A program made the translations under genes and the position numbers. DNA of 64,000 nucleotides from Terfezia claveryi (lineage: Eukaryota > Ascomycota > Pezizomycetes > Pezizales > Pezizaceae): assembly GCA_015179025.1 (NCBI GenBank), contig WHUX01000210.1:1-64000 (forward strand), read 5' to 3'. This document shows, piece after piece, positions 33,435-45,907 of the stretch (positions are counted from its first letter, which is position 1; the number at the start of each line of letters is the position of its first letter). Under the pieces are notes generated by a model. That model searched no databases and was not told where the DNA came from. It was given only the letters and a program-made list of their open reading frames with translations.

Positions 33435-34977
33435 CACTACTAAAGTAGCTTGAGTGAGTGTCTCAGTCCACACCTTCGAGTGCCTAACCTGAATTTCCGA
33501 CCTATGGAGTGGCTGCCTCTGTGCGAGTGAAGGTCTGATTGTTGTTGCAGGTATTTTTTTTCACGGATCCGCAGGTAATTGATTGGCCGATGTCGTTGAG
33601 ATGAGGCAATAGACAATTGGATGGATGACTCGGATGTGTGGTTGAGAGTACCGCAATGCAGCTCTATAGCCGGTCCGAAGTCAGCGTCCACAACTCGGAG
33701 AGAAAGGCAAATTTTGCGATCTGACAGTACCCTATCAACGTCTGTCACTGAGTGATTTGCAGTAGTGTACTGTCAGTCTCTTTGCCCCGCTAATCCGTAA
33801 TTCTCGCCCGCTTAGTCTGTTGGTCCCAATAAACACTTGCTTGCCTCCCCCGATCCGTGTTTCCCTGCTGTGAGTCTTCAGCAAAGGCGAACCCATCTCG
33901 AATGGAGCCAGGGGTGGAAGGATGCAAATGGTGGCGGGTGATCTCACGTACGTTCAAAGGATAGGTGGGTGAGCGGTCAAAGATCGACTTGGAAAGGTGG
34001 CTTGCTGGAGTTTCTGGTACTTGTGGCTCGAGTCACCGTCCTGAAGTACTTATGGCTTCGACTTGTCGTATTGTGTGTTTGGGTTTCAATTTTGTCATCA
34101 CTTTGTGAGTCAGGTGATGACCGTCTCATCCTAAGTCCCAGTAGCCTTGGCAGCGCTCAAGGAGCAGCGATAAGCCCTCATAGCCTGCCATATTGAGCTT
34201 CTATCTTGTAATGTTACGGTTCTTCCACTGTGTAGCCAGAAAGGGCTGAAAGAATTTAACTCAGAAGCAAATGAGCGCAAATTTGGATTGAGACACGAGG
34301 GGTGATGATGTTTGACGGGATGAGGAATTTGTTCGCTCAAAGGATGGCTCGATGCGAGGCAAGATGGCTCCGGACTCCGATCGTAGTGCCAAGAGACCTC
34401 CCTCGCTCGGAGCTTTTCATGGTGCATCTTGTCAATTGGACTGCATCGCCTGGGATACACCGATGTCAATCAGGCCTGGCAAGTAACTGTGGCGAAGGAT
34501 GTATAAGGTCCTCACCAATTGCATATCTATAGAAATTCGAAATTTGATATCCAATCTGTTCCTAAAACTTTGAGGTTTGGCCAGCAGCCACCTCCTGATT
34601 CCTATCATTGTGCTGCCGAATCTCGTATTGCATCATCTTCGAGACTGACCGGCCCTCTAGCAGCATGCCATGGAAATTATCAGTTTGCAAGCTTGGGGTT
34701 CTAGAGTATGTGATAGGGTACAGTAGAAGGCCGTAGGATATGGAGTTAAAAGTAATACTTTTGCATTACGTTCCTAGATATTGTCCTAGTCTCATGCCAT
34801 GTCCCGCCAAGTATCTGATCAAGCAGTGTTTAGTAAGCAGGCCAAGCCCCACCCCGCTAGTTCACAACTGAGTACGTTTACATTCACTGAAGCTCAACGA
34901 CACAAACTGTCCTCAGCCCCCTTATCGCTTAGACACACCTCTATTCTTCAAGATAACAGATATTCAATTGTTGCAGT
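33435..34977. other. Divergent intergenic region, no gene seen
   Basis: Between the minus-strand finger protein and the plus-strand thioredoxin gene. Several overlapping ORFs of 60-110 codons (e.g. 34131-34469 minus) show no recognisable protein character. Confidence 0.45.
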
Positions 34978-36127
34978 ATGCATAATACCGTCGACATTAC
35001 CTCCGACTCACAACTCTCCACGTTGCTATCCTCAAACAAGACTGTCGTCATTGACTGTAAGTTTGATATCTCTCATAACAACAGACACCCCTCTATATTA
35101 GGCTAAGTGGTATAAACCATGTTTGCTATTGAAAACAAAGTTAATAAGGGTCTCGTACAGTTCATGCAACATGGTGTTCTCCCTGCAAGGCCGTGGCCCC
35201 CGTGTACGAGAAACTCAGCGCGGCACTTACATCGCCTGGGAATATCGTATTCACAAAGTGTAATGTGGATGCTTGCCAGGATGTAGCCAAAAAATACAGC
35301 ATTACAGTGTGAGTGGAACTACCAGGCATCTAGCCACTCCCGGGTATCAACAGATGGATAGCTAACAAGCATACAGCATGCCCACATTCATCATTTTTAA
35401 AGATGGGAAAGAAGTCAGGCGAATCCAGGGCACAAATGTCTCAGAGCTCTCTTCAGCCGTGCAAAGCCTAGTCGCTGAATACAAAAACCCTGGGGGAGCT
35501 TCTTCATCTGCATCCGGTTCTGGATCGGGTGGAGCCCCTGCAACAGGTTGGTGGGGAGCACCGCCTGCCAAGGGATACGCGGATATCTCTGAGGAGATTG
35601 AAAGGATTTCACTGGATATTATGAACGCCAGTACCGAAGTCGGCACTGCAAGGACTCTATTCGAGGAGAGCGAGCCAGGAAAGGACCCCAAAGCCAAAGA
35701 CTGGGTAGAAAGTGATACCGATGAACAGCTCATGATATTTGTCCCATTCCGCTCCATCTTGAAGATTCACTCAATCCACCTCACCTCGCTTCCTCCATCC
35801 GGAGACGATAATGAGGAGGAAGTTGGACGACCAAGGAGGCTCAAACTCTATGCAAATCGCCCCACAATTGTTGGATTCGAGGAGGCCGATGGAATTGTCC
35901 CCACCCAAGAGGTCGAGATTGCCCCGGAGAGCTGGAGTAAGACGGGTACCGTTGTTATTAACACCCGATTTGTCAAGTTCCAAAGTATATTCAGCTTGAT
36001 CATCTTTGTAGAAGAAGGGCAAGATGGATGTGAAAAGACAAGAATCGACAGGATCAGAGTCGTAGGTGAAGCTGGTGAAAAGCGGGACCTGGGCAAACTC
36101 GAGAAAATCAAGGATGGTCACGAGTAA
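34978..36127 (+). CDS. Thioredoxin-PITH domain protein (TXNL1-like)
   Basis: Three exons: 34978-35056, 35161-35308 and 35377-36127, with clean GT..AG borders, matching phases and 325 residues in total. Residues 1-105 are a thioredoxin fold: [20 protein letters not shown] holds the active-site Cys pair, then NVDACQDVAKKYSITVMPTF with the cis-Pro. A Ser/Gly linker follows (about 112-125). The second half is a PITH domain (proteasome-interacting thioredoxin): LMIFVPFRSILKIHSI, RPRRLKLYANRPTIVGFEEA, VKFQSIFSLIIFVEE. Members bind the 26S proteasome regulatory particle and act as redox cofactors in the cytosol and nucleus. The active site reads WCSPC instead of the usual WCGPC. The start is the first ATG giving the normal thioredoxin beta-1 strand; an earlier ATG at 34799 is in an unrelated frame. 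Confidence 0.92.
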
Positions 36128-36664
36128 ACTCCCGACCCCGGAAGTTATGGAGGATGACAAAAAGGCTATCCTTTTTTACCCTTTTCTTACCATACTACTA
36201 TTACTACTTGGTTTTAACTTTTTAGAAACTCGGTGGCTGTTCTCAACAAAGGTGGTTCTGTCATGCGTTTACAATTTCCTTTTCTTCTGTCCCGATTTTA
36301 GTGTCACGGTGTTTTGCATACAACATACATTAGGCTGGCATATATGGAGGTGTGCTGTCTCTTTGGCTTAGGAGATACATGAATTGAATAAGCGAAATCC
36401 GGAAAAACATGCCCTAAAAGGGGGAGATGTTGGCTTGCACTTCTGGCGTCTTGTATCCGGGGTTGCGGGGTTTATGGAGATGATGTCATAAATTGATCAT
36501 TCTTTCTCCCTCCGATTTTGATTGATCAATGGATATGAGCAAGTCTCTATTTGAGGGGATTTGGTGTCCACATGCTTTCTAGAACTAAGAAATATGACAT
36601 TTGGTGGACCGTATATCGGTTATACACGTTTGGGAGTGGTGGGTCTGATCAGGAATCAAAGTTG

Positions 36665-36830
36665 AGGGTAACTTATTGTAACACCAGGGAATCCTAACCA
36701 GACTAGGAATTCCCGCGTGACCTACCTCCATCATATCCTGCTAGCGCTAACCTACTATGGTAGTCACTACCTTTTCTGCTCTAGTTCACACTTACCACTA
36801 CATCCTTAATACCTTTCTTTTTTGCCTCAG
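36665..36830 (-). repeat. Element fragment shared with 6225-6310
   Basis: The minus strand reads AGAAAAGGTAGTGACTACC, then a GCTAGCAGG block and GGAATTCCTAG near 36710. It parallels the plus strand at 6225-6310 in order and spacing, with a longer middle. Probably an LTR or terminal fragment. Confidence 0.45.
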
Positions 36831-37612
36831 GAAGGAACGAGAAGTTTCTTTACACATGTGCTTCAAGGTGCATGCTGTCTACTGTTAGATCCTGTAAGTG
36901 AGTAAAGATTCTCTGAAGTGAGTTCTCGGTGCTCCGAATATCCCCCCTAAGCTTCCGCCATCCCTCACCCTCCTTCCCATGGCCGCTACTCGATACCATC
37001 CCCATCATACTTTTCATACCAATACAGTCGAACTGCTTTATTGCACAGGTCCGATCGCGAGGATACAGTACATGCAAAATAGGGAGGTTATATGAATACA
37101 TTTTGAGGGTAACACGAAGCGTGTTTGATGCAATATGTAGATAGATAGCGGATGCAGGAATAGAGTAGGTGTTAATCAACTTTTCATAATTTACTACTAT
37201 AACAAACATAAATTACTACGACAAGCATAAGGTAGTGAAAAAATACTAGATAAATGCAGCATGTTAATGTTCGCCAGGCGTATCCTAGTGTTTTGAATAC
37301 ATACTAGAAATTTTAAGAAGGCTTTTTTTTGGGGAGGGGTTTAGCGTTCTCAGTGGCGACTGTTATGATCAGGCTTAGGCTTAGGTCGGTTGCTTGATAC
37401 AAGAGCGAAAGTGGGTGTTTGAGGTGGAGAGCGGGAAGGGGAGGAGTTAGGAGACCATGGGCGGTGTGCGGTATGTGGTAGAGATGAGGTGAGGACAGCG
37501 AAGAGCAGACTGAAGGCCACGAATGCTTCATCTCCTTCAATCTAACCAGTCGCAGATATCAATAGCTATGGATGCATCATAGGACTTGCAAGAGATATAG
37601 GCAATACATCCC

Positions 37613-37635
37613 TTTTTTTTTTTTTTTTTTTTTTT
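37613..37635 (+). repeat. Poly-T tract (23 nt)
   Basis: Uninterrupted T run. On the minus strand it is a poly-A that could be the tail of a decayed retroposed copy, but no body is recognisable. Confidence 0.6.
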
Positions 37636-38235
37636 GGTTGTCTTGAACCCCAGTGCAGAGTTTCATTCCCTTCGAAAAAAATAGTTGCATGGGAACAGAC
37701 AAGGGTTCAATAATAACATGGCCATGTGCCATACATAGTACAAGAGTCCTCCACAAAGTGCCCTTGATTTTGGCGTCCACAGGCGTTTTGATCCTTGTTG
37801 CACTCCCTGCCTGTTCTGATACGCCATTTATTCACAAGTATATTGGCGCATGGTGATTTCTGTACTATTTCTCGATTTCACAAGACAGTACACTATATGG
37901 TTTGCGGGAGTTGCCAGTCAGGCAGCAAATTTAAGCAGGGGAAGTATGTAACATGGTTTGTGAAAATTGTTCTTCTAGAAATATGGGGCACAGGAAAGTG
38001 GGCTGAACATGGAGGTATTCAGTACAGCACCCCAAGAGAACGCATATTGAGCGAGGATGGAGAAGTTATAAGACTCTCCATCCCAATCAACAACTTCATA
38101 TATTATGCCAGTGACTTGCATACAGATCTGAAACCCTGTTTCTACTGCCCCTCATGTTCAGCGAATAACATATGCAGATGCAATAAACTACATTGGACGG
38201 TATACTTGTAATGTTCTCTATACTAGTCTTGGTAC

Positions 38236-38405
38236 ATACCAGGAAACTGGTGAATAAGACTCCTTGTCTGTATCTTTGCTCTTTCCTTTTTGTGGTAGGG
38301 GCGTTACTAGTTGTGGGGCAGATTAGCATCCTTGACTCGGATTTTGAGAGTATGTATGATTCAGATACACACAAGGAGCCTTATTCACCAGTTTTCCCGG
38401 TACCT
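38236..38405. mobile_element. Small inverted-repeat (MITE-like) element
   Basis: Arms of about 40 nt face each other. The left (about 38237-38276) and right (about 38363-38404, reversed) both read AAACTGGTGAATAAG, then CTCCTTGT, then TGTATCT, with only scattered differences. Total size is near 170 nt and there is no ORF. Such short foldback units are typical of non-autonomous DNA transposons; the parent is unknown. Confidence 0.55.
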
Positions 38406-40936
38406 ATTGCGTTGTCGCTCCCATAGTTCCTTTTGCTAGCCGATCTTCAATATATTTGCTCCAACACGATATAGTTGTGTTTCAAAGCTCCTCGGAGATC
38501 GTTCTGAGAGCAATGTCCCATTTCCTTGTCTATATCCTAGATCCTCGTCTCTAACATCCGCCGGGAGGTTCAATGAAGAAATAGATGAACTAACGGTAAC
38601 GCAGGTCAAATATCAATATGGTACAGATACATTCCGGCTCCTAGCCGTATGCAAGCTCAGCAACCAACCAATGCTGCAATAAATACAGTAAGTTCTTTAC
38701 ATCCTAGAGTAGAGTGAGTGCAGTTCCCGTTTTTGCACTGTCTGACGGTCGATTTTTTTTTTCTTTGCTACCTGCTCTATGGAGGAATCCCGGAGCTAGT
38801 GTGTAAGAAGTATGGATCCTGTTTGGGTCTTTTCGGCCTCATTAAGAGTGCGGTGGTAATGAGAGATCTTAGGAAATGAAGGGAGCATCCTGCGTCGTCT
38901 TTGTTGGAACTCTTGAAAGTGTAGCCTCGTCCTTTGGAAAAGCGCATTGGCCTATATCTTCTGGAACAGTCTAACTTGTGGGTTCCCAAAAGCAATTGCG
39001 AACCCTAGTAGGAATAGGTTAATGATCGCCGTCAATATAAGTATTGTGAAGACCCGGAGGAAGATCGACCGACTTTAGCGGGAGTGGTTGCCGTGTAGCG
39101 AGACAATCATCGCAAAGTTCAATAGACATCCCGAGATTGAGACAGTGCATAGGAACGTACTGATGACCGCGTGGTCTCATGTAGATCCCAGAGGCTGGTC
39201 CACTAACACCCATTCTGGCCCTAGTCTGGTTGCAGAAGCAGACTATTCTGAACCTTGGAGCAGTATCAGCCACCCTGTCAATCCGCAATACCGGGAGTTG
39301 TCAGTTTCTGAGACCTACAAACTAGCAATCTGTCGATGTCTGATACTAAAGTCTAGAAAGGCAAATTCCGAATTCTAGACAAGCCTGTTGCTCGCCAGTA
39401 TGCATGTCCTGACATTTGGTACCCGCGCCATCCCATCACTGGAGAAGACCCCAGCCAAACTAAGAGGATGGAAGTAGAATCGACTGCAGCACGACAATAA
39501 CGTCTGATTCGGCCAAGATGTTCAAGTCATTGTCTGAGCACAGAGGAGCAAACCAACTCTCGAAAGGTACGAGGGGCTTAAGCACAGCAACTTATGATCG
39601 TTGCAATGTGCAATCATCACACTAATGGCGCTTAGTTTAGCCTGGGTCTTGTCCGCTAGTGCTTCTTGATCTGTGGGAACCCGGCCCTGGCAGATCTATG
39701 GTAGTCTGGTCTGGTGCTTGAAGGCCTGGGGAATATATACCAACCCTAGTCGAGGTGAAGACGTTCTCTCCTCCCTTGCAATTCGTGTACGAGGCTTACG
39801 TCCTTCTCTATATAGCTCTAGCAGAAATTACCTAACTGCCAGTCCTAGGAAAGTGACAGGCCCCATGGCTGGTGAAATAGTAGGATTCATTGGGGATGCA
39901 TATAGATATATGTAGCAGGACAGGTAAATATACACGTGTAGTCTACAATTATAAGAGATATGTCGGATTGTGTGGGCTTGATACTGTATATCAATGCGGT
40001 CAATCAGATAGCTCTGAAACAATGTAAACATATACAATATAAGTACCTAGCCTAGAGGTAAAATAAATTACTTGCAGCTAGTACTTTCGTTCGTAGAGGC
40101 AGCTAGAGATGTCCCTGTTACCAGCTACTGCGTCTTTGTCTTTGCACTTGAGTCTCAGCTCTTTGCAGTATCATGATGGACGCAGACGTCCCAATTTTAT
40201 GCTCGGCATCTGGCTCGGACTACCTATTCTAGTAGTCCACCATGCTCATCTCGTGACCTCCAATCGCGAACGTTTCATGCATTCCAATTCCAATATATTA
40301 ATTGTTTGTTTTTCCTTCTAGAACTTGACGAATAAATAAATACTGTACATTCTCTCCAACCTAGCTTATGCCTCGTCGGCATTTCACATGCGTACTGTAC
40401 ATGTATCTTACATGCATCCTTGCATACTACCATGCATGATCGAATTAGCGTCTACCTAGAACGATGATTCGATACTCCGTATCTCCCTACTTAATCAATC
40501 CAATCAATCCAATGCGAGCCCAAATCCAAATGCCCAATGGACAAAGTGTTCATCCCAACATAAGCGTGTCTCATTCCTTCGGATCCGTTGCATTCGGCAC
40601 CTCCCATGGCCATTCCCGAGACGTGACCCAGAATCAAACTTCGTTGTAGGGACATGCATGATGTATGCGGGGTATCTATCACCTCCAGTTCGGTCAGGCG
40701 CTCGTGTGGGTCTGGGAGGAGGATAGAAGGTATTCGGGAGTTAATCTTACTCCTCGCCAATTCCGATTGGGAGTGGGTCGAAGCTAGCTGCAACAATGCC
40801 GAGCCTGGCTGCGGGGTAGAAACGAGAATATGAGCCGCGGAAAGATGAATTAAACCGAGAGACATATCAGATGCCCGTTCGGCATTTATCTTGTTGGAGG
40901 GTGATTGAAGTAGAGAGGTTCAACCATGTGGAAGCT

Positions 40937-41030
40937 TAGTCTGGTTGCACTACCCCTGGCTAGTGGAGGATTACCGGTAGTGGAGAATAGGTAGCCTGGC
41001 TGCACTACCCCCCGCAGAGGGAGGATAGGT
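40937..41030. repeat. Direct duplication with TAGTCTGGTTG motif
   Basis: Two units of about 55 nt share CTGGYTGCACTACCCC and GGAGGATWRCCGG/GGTA blocks. The motif TAGTCTGGTTGGCAC recurs on the minus strand at 41269-41283 and 41293-41307, partly at 42560-42573, and on the plus strand at 56174-56189. Confidence 0.45.
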
Positions 41031-44000
41031 ATGTGGTATGTTGTGCTACCATTGGATGGCTGATGGTATTCAATATATGGGGACCTGTATCCAAAAGGAA
41101 TCCTCAAAATTCGGTAGTACAGAGGTCCTGAAAGCGCGAAAAAAGAAAGGGAAAAAGGAAAACCTTACATCTCAAAAATGCCACATATCATACGAAGCAA
41201 CCAGCCAACCAACCAATCCTTCCTTGTCGGACATGATTCATATTCCCATCTCCCCTGTGGAGGGTGTGGTGCCAACCAGACTACCATCTCCCGTGCCAAC
41301 CAGACTACAAGTATTCTCAACGCCACCAAACTACCGGCACTAGGTACGCCACCCAGCGAGCCTGCAATTGCATACCCGTATTTTCTAGTTCTTTTCTTTT
41401 TTCCAGCGCTAGCAGAAATTCACCTTCGAGCCACAGTTAAACCACTTGGAGAGAAGCGCTGACAGTTGCATATAGCTTGTAACGGGCCTTATCTCCTTCT
41501 GCAATAGTGCCGCATTTAATGAGCTAGAAAATACCAAGGATTAATCTAGGGACTAGCGGTCCTATGATGTTATGCATCCCTGTTCTAATGGCACGACAAC
41601 CTGGCCTTGCCCTTGATACGGTACTCCATGTCAAACCCGCCGCACGATCGGGTAATATATTAACTTGACCTCATACGTACCTACCTCATGATGTGGGAAC
41701 TTAGCCGAGAGGCGCCGTGTGGTGAGGAGGCTCCGCTAAACACATCGAACGATCTGCCTATGTAATTGTTGGAAATATAATGCAATGGGACCGTTACCCT
41801 CAGCAAGGGAAACCCGAAGTGCCGGAGGTAAAGAAGATCACCAGTTTATCCAAACCTTCCTGAATTTCCATCAGGAACACCCTCGAAATCTACCTGTAGA
41901 TACCCCGTCGAAGAAGTAAATTTCAAAAAAGCCCCCCGAGACTTGAGTCAATTTACAAATTCGGGTTCGGGAACTCAACGACGAGTCTAGGTATTATTAA
42001 ACTTATACGTAAAATAAATAAATCCCCCGGGATCTCCCGCTGGGCGGCCGCACCACTTAATTGAGTTTCAGATAATCGGACAATATGCCGCCGGCATGTG
42101 AACCGATTGTCATACTCTGCCTTTATCGACATCCTTGTCTCAGAGTGGCATAGAATGTGAACCATGGTGTGCTTCTCTCCAATCTTCCGATTCTCATGAT
42201 GTTTTTTTCCCTTCAGTACTGAGAGTACTGTATCTCCCTCCCACGTGCATCTATGTGTAGAACAATAAACCCTGGTTCGACGGATGTCTCATTTTAGTAT
42301 CGAAGGGCCCTACTGTACTAGGAAGTCAATGTTAATCAGAGGGCAGGACAATTGCTAAATATTATTGGCGTCGTCATTCGCAATGCATCCTGTTCGTACT
42401 TGATACATGATCACGTGAAGCGACATAGCTGGCAGAAGAAATGATCATGTAAGCCGAAACACGTGCCTTGTCGTCACTGGGTACACAAAGTCAAGGATGA
42501 TGAGCTTCGAGATTTGATATTGCCGTTCAAAAGTAATTCGACTCCGCAAGAGATACCGTAGTCAACCAGACTACCACAGTGACATATCCTGACTTACCTA
42601 TTGTGGAAAATTTAGACCTCCTAAATATTTAGTCTAATCTCTAATACCGATATTCAAGTATACACCTCCATTTCAGCTTGCCCACGTGCTTGTCAAGGGT
42701 AATTTCTCGGCCATGCTCACCGAAAAGAAACAAAAAAACGAAGGAGGATTCATCACGCTCTAGGTATCCCACGCACGTGCTTCCGTAATGCTGGGCACCT
42801 GGGGAGGTTATTGCGGTCCAGATCACGATACAGTACCCCAGTCACACATCCCGCATCTCATATGCCCAAAGAGGTCACATCGCTCTGCCGTGATTGGTCG
42901 CTTGACTTGCGTCGCTTGCGGAAGTTAAGCTTTCAACGTTCTGTGTTCGATTCCTCACGACCTATCGTGCAATAAACAGCCCACGTGGGCCCTACCAAAA
43001 GCGATATCATTTTTCTTTTTCACTGCCTTTCGGGGCAAACAAAACATGGGCAGTTACCATATCAGTGTACCCTAGGCTTATTAGAACGGATCCACCAACC
43101 AAACCATAGGAATGTCATATTGTTAGCCGCCCGATGTGCTGGAACTCGATTATTCTCGTCCTTTTTCCTACCACGAGCACGTGGGCCTATGGAGGCCTAG
43201 CACTGGCCACTCATCCTGTTATGCCGGGTTGGGGTGAGTACGGAAGCGCATTTTATTCGAGATTTATCCCGTCCTGCGTGCTTCCCATTACGTTGTAACA
43301 ATTGCAACTGGTCCATCTCCATCATGTTGTGTTCCATGTGTCGAGTTTCATCTCCACCTCCTACTGTTTCACCTCTCGGAAGGCACGCCGCCCACATCAG
43401 TTTGCCCCTTGCCTTAGGTTTTGTGTACCGGGAGGCGTTGTATGCATTCATGACGGAAGCGGGTGTCCTGTCAAACATTGCGGTTCTCTCTAGTTAGCAA
43501 GAAACCCACCCCAACGGCGTGGAGGCACCAGCGGGATATATTCCCGAATGGGACTTGCTGACGCTTATCTGTGTATACAATAATCATAATCATCAATACC
43601 AATATCTCATGCACGAAATCATAATCAGTTCCCCTTGCAGAAATTGCAATCAAGTTGGTTACCGTGCGCGCGCGGGTGGGGGATGACAGCATCGAGTGTA
43701 ACGCTGGACAATTACATGCTATCTATGTGGACAGTTAGTAATATTTGGAGTGCTCGGAGAAAAGGATGTATTGGGGGTCTGTGATCTACAATACAGTATA
43801 TTTCCGCATATAGATAGACATTAACATGATGGTTACCATCAGCATGGACACAGCATCTACTGCTGGTTTCCTAAGATGCCCATGTTGAGATCGTCAATAT
43901 AGCTGCGAGGAACAGTTGAGATAAATATCGTGAATTGATATACTATACTGTCAGGTTGAACCAGGTCGAAAACTCTGCATATCGGTCAATTCGGACTCAG

Positions 44001-45550
44001 TATAGTCATTCAGCATGCAAGCCATCCATCGTTCTTCGTTCACATGTCCCGATGGTCCTGCTTCCCCAATCCCTTGACCATACTCCCCACAAACCCCAAA
44101 AGCCAGGCTACAAAGTTTTGCTGTGACATACAATTCATCTAGTCCAGCCGCGTCATGTAGAGTCACTGGCACGTGTTCCGTATACGTATGTGCTATTCAA
44201 TCTTACCTTTGAGATGTTACCTGACACTAGCCAAGATAGGTATACAATATCTCCCATCTGCTACCATGGGTATACTTGTAACTGATTTCCGGAGGAACGT
44301 GTCAGTCCTAACTACCGTGCTGATCATTGGCTGCCTAATAGAGTGCTCTGTAAAAGTTGCCTATTATACCGTAAAATAAAAGATCAGAGATGAATAAAAT
44401 GACGACACATACTTCAATGCGCACTGCTAGTCGCGGTTGCATTCAGACCACAATTTGTCTTCATGGAAAGGGGACGAACTCGTTCCCATGGTATGCGGCT
44501 GTTGATTACGCATACGAGTGTTCGATATGGCTAGATGCATGCCTATGGAGACGCGTATGCTTTCAGCGCCTATATGCGCGGCCCCAAATCGGTACTCCCG
44601 GCAATAAATACCAGAACGTATCGTAAGTGCTTGACCGGCAGCTGTGCACGTGGATTTTACTTACCACTTGCAGATACTATATGCATATCCGTCAGCATGT
44701 CATTGTAAGTTCTCGCAGCTGGGCCATACAAGAGGCTGGAATTCAGATACTTCGTCCCGTTCCATGATCGCACTATACTGGATCGCAGTCGATCTCAAAA
44801 AAAATTAGCTTATTTTCACAACAATTATGTTATGACACTGACAACTTCTAATTCGGTAAATTCCATGATCAATGATAGGCTTCTGATCCATATGCATGAT
44901 CAATTCCATCCACCCCCAACCCTTTTGTGCAATTACTTCACGTTATCCACTCGAACTCAATAGATTCCCGTCATCTATGAATTATTCCACTTCGTTACCT
45001 ATGTTGGCAAGTGCCTCACTCTGAATAGATTGGTTTTCTTCGCTACCTCCATAAGGCATTGGTCTCAAAGTTGATTGAGATGAAACAGGACACTTTTTCC
45101 TTCTGCGCTTAGTGCGAACCTGTCAAATGGGGATGAAGGAAAACTCCACCGGTGAAAGATGTAGGGTTATGCTGGCTATGCCGTAGATCAAGCATCACAG
45201 ACAAAAGGCACTGCTCTGGGGTTGGTTAGATCTAGAGTTCATTATAATTGATATCATGGATGGATACCGTCCATAAGGACAACACATAAGTGAGTGCATC
45301 CAATATTATGACCTTGTTCAATGCTCAATGCCGGTAATTCAAGAATTGAGCATGGTTCCAAATAATACCTGCATGCATATCGATCAGGTCACATGCTTGC
45401 GCTACCTGGTTTTGGCCATTAGCGTACATGAAGGGTGGGGGATGGTATTGGCCCGAGCAATTGCATCCGGCACTTTCTCACTTCGGGAAGGAGGTTAATT
45501 GCAAAGGACCTAGATGGTGATCAATTATGTTTCTGAATGGTTCCTCTACG

Positions 45551-45907
45551 AGGGTCTGATCGAGACTATGAATGGTTTCGAGCTCCCAAAGCCCCCAAGC
45601 ACTTGACAGTACCCACTACCTATCTCTGCTAGCGTGTAAGTAGGTAACTGATTATGTAATCTTATACCAGTTTTCATTTCCGGTTCCGCAGGGTCCGCAT
45701 ACTTTCACAGTGCCAATGAATCACACTGTGGTGGATAAGGTAAGAGGGGGCCAGCGGGGGTAAAGGTGGCGTTGAGGCGAGGAACCGGCAGATTGGTTAG
45801 GTACATGGTTTGGGGTATACTACTGCTTTGCCTTGAGTCTTTTTTACAAATTCTGAACCCGGGGTGCCGGGGCGTTCGAAGCCATGAATTAGTCTCGATC
45901 AGACCCT
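45551..45907. mobile_element. 357-nt element with perfect 18-nt terminal inverted repeats
   Basis: AGGGTCTGATCGAGACTA (45551-45568) is matched exactly and inverted at 45890-45907. Similarity continues inward (ATGGTTTCGAGC against ATGGCTTCGAAC), so the arms are near 35 nt. No ORF inside. No clear target duplication outside. The same 18-mer at 2092 and a near copy at 6185 show it is a dispersed family. Confidence 0.6.

Noticed and set aside
42845..42966. tRNA-like pattern: AGGTC ... TGTGTTCGATTCC ... GACCT
   Set aside because: The B-box-like TTCGATT and the short matching ends are suggestive, but there is no A box or D arm, the acceptor stem pairs only five bases, and the T stem does not pair.
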